From contig CAIWRE010000200.1 of assembly GCA_903914985.1 (NCBI GenBank), positions 1 to 5,542 of the forward strand: 5,542 bases of DNA, written 5' to 3'. The translations under genes were made by a program, and so were the position numbers. Numbering within the stretch: position 1 is the first letter of the stretch; every line of letters starts with the position of its first letter. Positions 1 to 5,542 of this stretch are shown piece by piece. The notes beneath the pieces are model-generated. The model was not told the origin of the DNA. It saw only the letters and a list, made by a program, of their open reading frames with translations, and searched no databases. This DNA is from an uncultured beta proteobacterium (GTDB lineage: Bacteria > Pseudomonadota > Gammaproteobacteria > Burkholderiales > Burkholderiaceae_C).

Positions 1-1
1 T

Positions 2-706
2 CGGGCCCGCACTTCAGGGGGCGTTCTGCGTTGGTTTTTTGTGCTGCCCTTTGCGGTGCTGGCTTGGCTCTCAGGCGGGGGCAGCAGCCTGCCGCACTGG
101 ACAGCGCCTGCGTGGGCGAGCCTTGCACCGTTTGCGGGCGTGGCCTTGGCGGATTTCTGGGGGCAGGGGCTGGACCGCCGCCGCCTGAGTCGATTCTTTT
201 TAGGCGCATGGGTCGCCCTGCAAGCGATGGCGAGTGCGGGTTTGCTTTGGCTGATGCTGAGTGCGGGCTGGCCGGTCTTGCCGCGCACGGCGGACGATGC
301 ACCGGTGGGTGCCAATCCCTTTGTCGATGTGTACGGCTGGCAAGAGGCGGGTACCAAGGCCAAAGCGCTTGCCGCGCAGCAGGGCCTGGGCAGTGTGTCG
401 GTGCAGCACTGGACGCTGGCCAGCCGTTTGGGCTGGTACGCCCAGCCCTTGCCGGTGCATGATTTGGAAGACCGTGTTGACCAGTTCACTTTGTGGGCCG
501 GGCCCTTGCCCGTGGGCGCAGACACGCTCCTGGTGGATTGGTCAGCCATGGCCTATGCGGTGCCGCTCGGGGAGCACGGCTTTGAGAAGTGCGAGCTGCT
601 GGCCACGCAGGTCGCTACGCATTGGGGTAGCCCGGTCTCGAGCTTTCGCTTTTATGCCTGCCAGGGCTGGTCGGGCAAACCGCAGCCGCGTTTGAGGATG
701 GAATAA
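2..706 (+). CDS. GT39/ArnT-like membrane glycosyltransferase, C-terminal part (5' end outside window)
   Basis: The frame is open from the first bases, so the gene begins upstream; 234 residues are visible and a GTG at 41 is only an internal codon. The visible part starts with a hydrophobic segment (about residues 11-23). A LPHWTAPAW motif follows at 30-38, the kind of His-Trp-x-x-Pro loop seen in PMT/ArnT-like GT39 enzymes. Two more membrane segments lie at about 36-51 and 68-90. The last 140 residues form a soluble-looking tail with LASRLGWYAQPLPVHDL (139-155) and DQFTLWAGPLP (160-170), which I recognise from C-termini of betaproteobacterial family 39 proteins. These enzymes move a sugar from a polyprenyl-phosphate donor to an acceptor on the outer face of the inner membrane. 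The catalytic N-terminal loop is outside the window, so donor and acceptor cannot be inferred. The PAP2 phosphatase gene follows immediately and is surely cotranscribed. Confidence 0.82.
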   Translation, partial: RARTSGGVLRWFFVLPFAVLAWLSGGGSSLPHWTAPAWASLAPFAGVALADFWGQGLDRRRLSRFFLGAWVALQAMASAGLLWLMLSAGWPVLPRTADDAPVGANPFVDVYGWQEAGTKAKALAAQQGLGSVSVQHWTLASRLGWYAQPLPVHDLEDRVDQFTLWAGPLPVGADTLLVDWSAMAYAVPLGEHGFEKCELLATQVATHWGSPVSSFRFYACQGWSGKPQPRLRME

Positions 707-1510
707 ATGACGGACTCCGGCTTGCGCCCTACCTTTCACCCTACCTTGCGCCTGTGCCTGCTGCCGCTGACGCTGTTGGGCGTGTGCGCGCCCTTGTGGC
801 TGCATTGGGGAGAGCCGGGGCTGTTTTTGGCGATCAACCAGGCTTGCATGCTGCTACCCGCGCCGGTATGGACCGGGTTGTCGCTGCTGGGCAATGCCTG
901 GGGTGTCTTGGCGGTGACTTCACCCTTGCTGCTGCTGGCACCCCGATTGCAATGGGCCTGGCTGTGCGCCGTGCCCTTTGGCGTGCTGTTTGCGCGTTTG
1001 GGCAAGGGTTTGCTGGACAGTCTTCGCCCGGCGGCCGTGGTGGACAACCAGCTGTTTCGCATCGTGGGGGAGAAGCTCGAGTTGGCATCCATGCCCTCCG
1101 GCCACACGCTCACCGCTTTTGCGGTGGCCAGCAGTTTGTACTTCGCGTTAGACCAGCCGCGCCGTAGCCGTTTTGTGTGGTTGTGGCTGCTTGCAGCGGC
1201 GGTGGGCCTGTCGCGCATTGCGGTGGGCGCGCATTGGCCAGGTGATGTGGCGGTGGGAGCGTGCTTGGGCGTGATCGCCGGTTTGCTGGGCCATGTGCTG
1301 TGGCGCCGCTTGGGTGCCGCGTATTGGAATCCCCAAGGCTGGCGCCTGCGCGTGCTTGCGTTGCTGTTCGCTGCGACTGTCTACACGCTGCTCGACGCGC
1401 CGCTGGACTTTGAGGAGAACCTGCTGCTTCAGCGCTTCTTAGCGGCGCTGGTGTCGGTGGTGCTGCTGGTATTTGCCATGCGAAGCGCCAAGGCGCTCAG
1501 GGTCGAGTAG
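707..1510 (+). CDS. PAP2-family membrane phosphatase
   Basis: This 267-residue protein carries all three PAP2 signature motifs in order. They are K(x6)RP at 100-108 (K100, R107, P108), PSGH at 130-133 (H133 is the expected general acid), and SR(x3)G-x-H(x3)D at 169-180 (H176 nucleophile, D180). Hydrophobic stretches at about 15-33, 57-78, 83-97, 135-148, 156-172, 181-198, 215-229 and 243-258 fit a polytopic inner-membrane enzyme with its active site on the periplasmic side. Family members dephosphorylate phosphatidic acid, undecaprenyl diphosphate or related lipid phosphates; which one applies here cannot be read from sequence. The start is fixed: the preceding gene's TAA is in frame and directly abuts this ATG, and a GAGG at 694-697 gives a usable ribosome site. 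Pairing with a GT39 enzyme suggests a role in polyprenyl-phosphate recycling or lipid/glycan modification (inference). Its 3' end overlaps the convergent DUF2520 gene by 82 bp. Confidence 0.94.
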   Translation: MTDSGLRPTFHPTLRLCLLPLTLLGVCAPLWLHWGEPGLFLAINQACMLLPAPVWTGLSLLGNAWGVLAVTSPLLLLAPRLQWAWLCAVPFGVLFARLGKGLLDSLRPAAVVDNQLFRIVGEKLELASMPSGHTLTAFAVASSLYFALDQPRRSRFVWLWLLAAAVGLSRIAVGAHWPGDVAVGACLGVIAGLLGHVLWRRLGAAYWNPQGWRLRVLALLFAATVYTLLDAPLDFEENLLLQRFLAALVSVVLLVFAMRSAKALRVE

Positions 1511-2301
1511 GCCGCGCCTGCGGCCGGGTCCCACTGCGCAAGGGCTTCTGCCTGGCGTGCAATCGCCGCTGTGTCGCCCCGCGCGGCCGGACCGGTGAGC
1601 GCGCCTTGCGGCCCCAAGCGGGTGATGTTGGCCACCGCGTTTTGCAAGAGCGATGCCCGCAGATGGGGAATGAGCGTTTGCGGCACACCGCTCTTTTCCC
1701 AGGCGTCCTCAGCCAACGCTTGCAGAACGGGAACAAAGTTGGTCGCAAACACGGCGCCTGCGTGGTAGAGCAGTTTGTCCTGGCTGCGCACGTCAAAGCA
1801 TTGCGCGCCAATGGCAGAAAACGCGGCCTTCAAGGGCTCGCAAGCCCCAGCGTGACCTTCCAGCGCACACGGTGTTCCGGCAAATTGGGTGCAGGCGCTG
1901 GCGGGGTTGGCAAAGCTCAAGATGGGGTGCGCACTTGCGGTGCGCCAGCCCAGCGCAGCCAGGGGTGCGAGCTCTGCTGCTGACAAAGCGCCGCTGCAGT
2001 GAAATGCGATCGTTCCCAAGTGCGATTCCATCGCCACGGCATGCTGCGCCAATGCGCTTGCGGCAGCCGCAATCCGGGCATCTGTCGTGGCAATCAGCCA
2101 CAGGTCAGCGGGGCGCATGGCGTCCAGACTGGGTGTTGGGCTACCAGCGCCTATGAATTCGCAAGCGGTTTGTGCACTGGCCAGCGAGCTTGTCAGCACG
2201 TCTTGCACCGCAAACACCCCGGCCTGCGTCCACAGGCGCGCCAGGGTTTGGCCGACGCGTCCCGCGCCTATCAGGTTCAGGGTGGGCAGGGCAGCGCTCA
2301 T
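1429..2301 (-). CDS. Rossmann-like and DUF2520 domain protein (putative NAD(P)-dependent oxidoreductase)
   Basis: The 290-residue protein opens with a beta strand and dinucleotide-binding loop, LIGAGRVGQTLA (10-21), typical of the ketopantoate-reductase/6-phosphogluconate-dehydrogenase-like Rossmann fold. The first domain runs to about residue 125, with HCSGALS at 101-107 and ASAHPILSF at 122-130. The helical DUF2520 domain follows, with K176, H180, AGAVFATNF (181-189) and LTGPAARGD (235-243), all characteristic of this family. The reaction is not established. In actinobacteria such as Mycobacterium, a DUF2520 gene sits beside panC, which hints at pantothenate-type chemistry, but no pan gene is visible here. 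The ATG lies 3 bp after the srkA stop, with a weak GGTGG (2310-2314) 8 nt upstream, so translation is probably coupled to srkA. The last 15 or so residues (276-290, Ser/Thr-rich then AKKR) look like a non-conserved tail and are encoded in the overlap with the PAP2 gene. Confidence 0.9.
   Translation of the reverse strand: MSAALPTLNLIGAGRVGQTLARLWTQAGVFAVQDVLTSSLASAQTACEFIGAGSPTPSLDAMRPADLWLIATTDARIAAAASALAQHAVAMESHLGTIAFHCSGALSAAELAPLAALGWRTASAHPILSFANPASACTQFAGTPCALEGHAGACEPLKAAFSAIGAQCFDVRSQDKLLYHAGAVFATNFVPVLQALAEDAWEKSGVPQTLIPHLRASLLQNAVANITRLGPQGALTGPAARGDTAAIARQAEALAQWDPAAGAAYSTLSALALRMANTSSTTDTSAAKKR
1510..1525 (+). terminator. GC hairpin at the PAP2 stop codon (possible terminator, no T-tract)
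   Basis: A perfect inverted repeat, GGCCGC (1510-1515) and GCGGCC (1520-1525), encloses a four-base GCCT loop. Its first base is the last base of the PAP2 TAG stop codon. The all-GC stem would be stable, but no run of T follows on the + strand (GGGTCCCACTG comes next), so it is not a canonical intrinsic terminator. It also lies inside the convergent DUF2520 coding sequence, where it encodes part of an Ala/Gly-rich stretch and may exist for that reason alone. It could help 3'-end stability or Rho-dependent termination. Confidence 0.2.
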
Positions 2302-2304
2302 GGG

Positions 2305-3312
2305 CTAGACCACCAGCGGGTTTTCTTGCATGGCTTCGCACTGCTCTTGCAGCATTTGCACCTGGCCCTGCCAGTAGTCGCTGGAGCCAAACCACGGAAA
2401 GTTGACTGGAAAGGTCGGGTCACTCCAGCGCCGGGCGAGCCATGCGCTGTAGTGAATCAGGCGCAGGGTGCGCAGAGGTTCGATCAAGGCCAGTTCTTCG
2501 CGGTCAAATTCGCGGAACTGCTCGTAGCCGTCCACCAGCGCGCCCAATTGGCGCGAGCGCTGGCTGCGGTCGCCGCTGAGCAGCATCCACAGGTCTTGCA
2601 CTGCGGGGCCGGTGCGGGCATCGTCCAAGTCCACAAAGTGGGGGCCAGGCCCGGCACTGGCCGCGGCATCGGTGGGGGTCCACAAAATATTGCCGGGGTG
2701 GCAGTCGCCATGCAGGCGCAACAGGCGGATGGGCGATGCCTGGCCGGTCAGGGCCGGGTGCTGGGCTATCAGGTCCATGGCCTCGTCGCAGGCGCGGGCC
2801 CAGGCCGATTGCACGTCCAGCGGCACCAAATCGTGGCCCAGCAGCCAGTCTTTGGGCTCCTGGGCAAAGGTCGCCAGGTTCAGCGCGGGACGGGTGGCAA
2901 AGCTGCGCTTGGCGCCCACACTGTGGATACGGGCCAAAAAGCGGCCGATCCACTCCAGCACCTCACCGTCGTCCAGCTCCGGGGGGCGTCCACCGCGGCG
3001 CGGGCTCACGCTGAAGTCAAAGCCGCCGAAGGGGTGCAGCGTGGCACCTAGCAAATGCATCGGTCCAATGACGGGAATCTCGGCGTCCATCAGCTCCCGG
3101 GCGAAGGTGTGCTCTTCCAGAATCTGCGCCCGGGTCCAGCGCTCAGGCCGGTAAAACTTGGCCACCACCGCGCCACCGTCCTCCAACTGCACCTGGTAGA
3201 CCCGGTTTTCGTAGGACGAGAGGGCGGTCAGACGCCCGTCACCGCGCAGGCCCACCGAGTCCAGCGCGTCCAGCACGACGTCGGGGGTGAGCGATTCAAA
3301 GGCATGGTGCAT
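2305..3312 (-). CDS. srkA: Stress response kinase A (YihE/RdoA family Ser/Thr kinase)
   Basis: The 335-residue protein closely resembles E. coli SrkA (328 residues) along its whole length. Landmarks are SYENRVYQVQ (33-42), the ATP-contacting lysine in VAKFYRPERW (50-59, K52), ILEEHTFA (64-71), the catalytic loop LHGDCHPGNILW (200-211, with D203 and N208), the metal-binding FVDLDDARTGPAVQDLWMLL (226-245, D228), and C-terminal HYSAWLARRW (287-296) and FPWF (305-308). It has the choline/aminoglycoside-kinase-like fold. SrkA is known in E. coli as a cytosolic protein kinase that protects cells under stress and counters MazE-MazF-linked death. The ATG at 3312 lines up with the E. coli N-terminus; the next in-frame ATG is at residue 76, well into the fold. 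The only SD-like bases, CAGGG at 3314-3318, lie one base from the ATG, too close for a normal site. It is the first gene of a two-gene unit with the DUF2520 protein. In E. coli the neighbour is dsbA instead. Confidence 0.95.
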   Translation of the reverse strand: MHHAFESLTPDVVLDALDSVGLRGDGRLTALSSYENRVYQVQLEDGGAVVAKFYRPERWTRAQILEEHTFARELMDAEIPVIGPMHLLGATLHPFGGFDFSVSPRRGGRPPELDDGEVLEWIGRFLARIHSVGAKRSFATRPALNLATFAQEPKDWLLGHDLVPLDVQSAWARACDEAMDLIAQHPALTGQASPIRLLRLHGDCHPGNILWTPTDAAASAGPGPHFVDLDDARTGPAVQDLWMLLSGDRSQRSRQLGALVDGYEQFREFDREELALIEPLRTLRLIHYSAWLARRWSDPTFPVNFPWFGSSDYWQGQVQMLQEQCEAMQENPLVV

Positions 3313-3380
3313 GCCCTGATTGTCAACGCTGGGCGTCTGGCCTAAGCTCCTTAGAGGTACATATTTGAGCGAGGTGCTGC
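3313..3380. promoter_or_regulatory. Divergent 68-bp spacer between srkA and the carotenoid oxygenase gene
   Basis: This is the only non-coding gap of any size in the window, and it must hold signals for both divergent genes unless promoters lie inside coding sequence. On the + strand, TTGTCA (3320-3325) with a 17-bp gap to TAAGCT (3343-3348) is a possible but weak sigma-70 promoter: good -35, only three of six bases at -10. A short inverted repeat, CTAAG-CTC-CTTAG (3342-3354), overlaps that -10 and could be an operator or chance. For srkA, GACAAT on the - strand (3319-3324) ends 6 bases before the ATG, which would suit a leaderless transcript, but no convincing -35 precedes it. GAGG at 3371-3374 is the ribosome site of the oxygenase gene. 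Confidence 0.4.
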
Positions 3381-4826
3381 ATGGGCTATGACGAAACAGC
3401 GGTGTTGCGAGGTGGTTTTGCCCCCGTGGAGCATGAAATCACGGTGGATTTGACCGCCATAGAGGGTGAAATTCCGCGTGACCTGCACGGCATGCATGTG
3501 CGCAATGGCCCCAACCGCCAGTTTGCCGCTGCCGGCCGCTACCACTGGTTTGACGGCGACGGCATGCTGCACGCGCTGCGCTTTGACGGCGGGCGGGCGC
3601 AGTACCAGAACCGCTGGATCAGCACCCAAAGCCTGAACGAGGAGCGCGCTGCAGGAATTGCGCTTTGGCAAGGCATCAAAGATCCGCCGCGCCGCGACCG
3701 GCCCGACATGCCGCTCAAAAATACGGCCAACACCGACGTCAAATTTTTTGCCGGCGAGCTGCTGGCGATGTGGTACCTGGGTGGAGAAGTGCACCGGGTA
3801 CGGCCGTCCGATTTGCACACCACCGGCACCCTGGCCATGGACCCGCGGCTGGCGGGCCTGCATATCTCGGCCCACTCCAAGGTGGACGAGCGCACCGGTG
3901 AATTCATCTTTTTTTGCTACGGCAAAGAGCCGCCCTATATGCACTACGGTGTGCTCGACAAAACCGGTGTGCTCACAACCCTGGTGCCTGTGGCACTGCC
4001 GGGCGCGCGCCTGCCGCACGACATGGCCGTGACCCGCAACTTCAGCGTGTTGCACGACTTGCCCTTGTTCCAAGACCCTGAGGCTGCGGCGGCCGGGCGA
4101 CACAAGGTGAGCTTTTACCCCGAGTTGCCGTCGCGCTTCGGGGTGATTCCGCGCCATGGCACAGCCGCTGACATTCGCTGGTTTGAAGCGGCGCCTGCCT
4201 ACATGTACCACGTGTCCAATGCCTGGGAGGAAGACGATGGCCAGGGCGGCATCGAGATCGTGATGACCGGCACGCCCTTCAAACCGCAGTTGGATGCACG
4301 CGGGCAGTTGGACGCCAGCCGTTTGCCCCGGCTGATTGCCCAGCTGGGCCAGGACTGCATGTTTTATGAATGGCGCTTCAACCTGCGCACCGGCCAGACC
4401 CGTGAGCGCGTGCTGGACGACGCGCTGAACCAGGAGTTCCCCATCATCAACAGCGCCTACTTGGGCGAACGCACACGCTACTCCTGGAACACTTTGATGG
4501 CCAACGGACAAGGCCCCGAGGAGCCGCGCTTTTGCGGAATCGCCCGCCATGACTTGCAGCAGGGCAGTTGCACCAGCTACCACGGTGGCATGCACAAGTG
4601 GTTCAGCGAACACAGCTTTGCGCCCAAAGACCAGGCGGTGGCCGAGGACGATGGCTATCTGGTCGGGTTCATGTGGGACGACCTGGCAGCGCGGTCCTAC
4701 GCCACCGTGTTTGACGCCCACCACGTGGCCCAAGGGCCGGTGGCGCGCATTGCGCTGCCCCAGCGGGTGCCCAATGGCTTTCACGCCACCTGGGTTAGCC
4801 GCGAGCGCTTGAATAGGGGCTGGTAA
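3381..4826 (+). CDS. Carotenoid oxygenase family protein (RPE65/lignostilbene dioxygenase superfamily)
   Basis: The 481-residue protein has the usual length for this seven-bladed beta-propeller, non-haem Fe(II) family, which cleaves a conjugated C=C bond in carotenoids, apocarotenoids or stilbenes using O2. The N-terminal signature RNGPNRQF (41-48) and HWFDGDGMLHALRF (55-68) is present. The four iron-binding histidines are all there: H165 (SAHSKVD), H213 (LPHDMAV), H277 (MYHVSNAWEE) and H468 (FHATW). Two second-shell glutamates are in place, E352 (QEFP) and E410 (SEHSFAP). The third, expected in the strand before a GG pair near residue 134, appears to be Leu133 or Tyr132. The Lys next to it that marks stilbene-cleaving enzymes is also absent, so a stilbene substrate looks less likely. 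No signal peptide is seen, so it is cytosolic. The start is secure: an in-frame TGA at 3366-3368 precedes it and GAGG sits 6 bp upstream of the ATG. No carotenoid biosynthesis gene is nearby, so the substrate is unknown. Confidence 0.93.
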   Translation: MGYDETAVLRGGFAPVEHEITVDLTAIEGEIPRDLHGMHVRNGPNRQFAAAGRYHWFDGDGMLHALRFDGGRAQYQNRWISTQSLNEERAAGIALWQGIKDPPRRDRPDMPLKNTANTDVKFFAGELLAMWYLGGEVHRVRPSDLHTTGTLAMDPRLAGLHISAHSKVDERTGEFIFFCYGKEPPYMHYGVLDKTGVLTTLVPVALPGARLPHDMAVTRNFSVLHDLPLFQDPEAAAAGRHKVSFYPELPSRFGVIPRHGTAADIRWFEAAPAYMYHVSNAWEEDDGQGGIEIVMTGTPFKPQLDARGQLDASRLPRLIAQLGQDCMFYEWRFNLRTGQTRERVLDDALNQEFPIINSAYLGERTRYSWNTLMANGQGPEEPRFCGIARHDLQQGSCTSYHGGMHKWFSEHSFAPKDQAVAEDDGYLVGFMWDDLAARSYATVFDAHHVAQGPVARIALPQRVPNGFHATWVSRERLNRGW

Positions 4827-4829
4827 ACC

Positions 4830-5542
4830 TTACTGGCCGAAGCGTTTGCGGGTGAGCGCCAGCGCCACCCAAAACGACACCACGGCATAGGCCAGGAGCA
4901 CGCTGCCGTGGTGCAGCACGTCGCGGGGCCACTGGTCCATGAACAGCGGGCGCACCAGCGCCACGGCGTTGGATAAGGGCAGCCAGTCCGCCACCACCCG
5001 TACCGCGGTGGGCAGCTGATCGAGCGGGAAAAAGACGCCGCTCAAAAACATGGTCGGTGTCAAAAACAGCGTGAAGTAGTAGGTGAAAAAGTCATAACCC
5101 TTGGCCATGGCATTGAACACCAGCGCCATGGAGCTGAAGGTGATGCCCACGCCCAGCAAGATCGGCCAGGCCAGCAGCATCTTCGGGCTGTGGCTGATGT
5201 TCAGGGCCAGCATGACGCCCAAAATAGCCGTCACGGTAAATAGTGCCTTAAAGGCAGCCCACAGCATTTCGGCCAACACAATATCGTCCAGGCCCACCGG
5301 CGCGTTCATGATGCCGTCCCAGGTCTTTTGCACATGCATGCGTGAAAACGCCGAGTACAGGGCTTCAAACGACGCTGCCTGCATGGCGCTCATGCAAATC
5401 GAGCCGCTGGCCAAAAACAAGATGTAGGGCACGGGCTGGCCGTCCACCGTGATTTTTCCGACCAGTGCGCCCATGCCGTAGCCAAAGGCGACCAGCCACA
5501 TCAAGGGCTCGGCAATATTGCCCAAGAGGCTGGGGATGGCCA
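4830..5542 (-). CDS. ABC-2 type transporter permease, NodJ-like (5' end outside window)
   Basis: The frame stays open to the window edge; a TTG at 5523-5525 is an internal Leu codon in SLLGNIAEPLMWL, so the true start lies beyond 5542. About 236 residues are visible, and NodJ-type permeases are roughly 250-260, so only the N-terminal tail should be missing. Predicted membrane segments, counting from the first whole codon, lie at about 13-30, 39-58, 93-114, 121-146, 152-171 and 213-229. The LTPTMFLSGVFFPLDQLP stretch (160-177) is the conserved ABC-2 permease signature region, and the loop KTWDGIMNAPVGLDDI (72-87) is the cytoplasmic coupling region typical of this group. Such permeases form an exporter with a separate NodI-like ATPase, normally encoded just upstream, which here would be at coordinates above 5542. 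In rhizobia NodIJ export lipo-chitooligosaccharides; the substrate of non-symbiotic relatives is unknown. The stop codon is 3 bp from that of the convergent oxygenase gene. Confidence 0.92.
   Translation of the reverse strand, partial: AIPSLLGNIAEPLMWLVAFGYGMGALVGKITVDGQPVPYILFLASGSICMSAMQAASFEALYSAFSRMHVQKTWDGIMNAPVGLDDIVLAEMLWAAFKALFTVTAILGVMLALNISHSPKMLLAWPILLGVGITFSSMALVFNAMAKGYDFFTYYFTLFLTPTMFLSGVFFPLDQLPTAVRVVADWLPLSNAVALVRPLFMDQWPRDVLHHGSVLLAYAVVSFWVALALTRKRFGQ

Noticed and set aside
41..706. A self-contained small membrane protein starting at GTG 41
   Set aside because: The frame is open upstream to the window edge and the sequence is the conserved C-terminal part of a larger GT39 enzyme.
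736..1218. A 160-codon - strand frame inside the PAP2 gene
   Set aside because: The PAP2 reading frame has all catalytic motifs; the opposite frame has none and no ribosome site.
1999..3051. A 350-codon open frame on the + strand opposite srkA and the DUF2520 gene
   Set aside because: It crosses the boundary of two well-supported genes on the other strand, and its translation is a biased Gln/Ala/Gly/His-rich sequence without a domain.
3321..3326. Perfect TTGACA on the - strand just upstream of srkA
   Set aside because: Seventeen bases downstream lies GCCTTT within the srkA coding sequence, which is not a -10 box, so the match is probably chance.
3351..4784. A 477-codon open frame on the - strand lying opposite nearly the whole carotenoid oxygenase gene
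   Set aside because: The + strand product has complete family motifs and a good start. The antisense translation is low-complexity (rich in His, Val, Gly, Ala, Gln) with no recognisable domain, as expected from the mirror of a GC-rich gene.
4820..4836. Possible hairpin between the convergent stop codons (CTGGTAA / TTACTGG, ACC loop)
   Set aside because: The stem has two G-U wobbles on the + RNA and would have mismatches on the - RNA; there is no T-tract, so I do not call it a terminator.
1..5542. A new defence, mobile-element or secretion system
   Set aside because: All six genes belong to recognised families, and I found no repeats, transposase, integrase, toxin-antitoxin pair or tRNA edge that would point to an island.

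Overview
This is a GC-rich, gene-dense piece of bacterial chromosome. The protein styles suggest a betaproteobacterium of the Burkholderiales, probably Comamonadaceae-like (Rhodoferax/Polaromonas type). That placement is inferred from family resemblance and composition, not from a marker gene. Six protein-coding genes fill almost the whole window. No RNA genes, insertion sequences, CRISPR arrays, phage genes or long repeats are visible.

Left block, + strand (2-1510): the C-terminal part of a GT39/ArnT-like membrane glycosyltransferase runs directly into a PAP2-family membrane phosphatase (TAA then ATG, no spacer, same frame). Together they suggest an envelope-glycan or lipid-carrier unit, with the phosphatase acting on a polyprenyl-phosphate or lipid phosphate.

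Middle block, - strand (3312 down to 1429): srkA, a stress response kinase of the YihE/RdoA type, is followed after 3 bases by a Rossmann-like/DUF2520 putative dehydrogenase. The DUF2520 gene runs 82 bp into the 3' end of the convergent PAP2 gene.

Right block: a 68-bp divergent spacer separates srkA from a + strand carotenoid oxygenase (RPE65/lignostilbene dioxygenase superfamily, 3381-4826). This converges, with 3 bp between stop codons, on a - strand ABC-2 (NodJ-like) exporter permease that continues past the right edge. Its ATPase partner probably lies beyond 5542.

Nothing here amounts to a new defence, mobile or secretion system. The points worth a second look are local: tight or overlapping gene ends, same-frame gene junctions, and a carotenoid oxygenase that keeps all four iron-binding histidines but seems to lack one of the usual second-shell glutamates.
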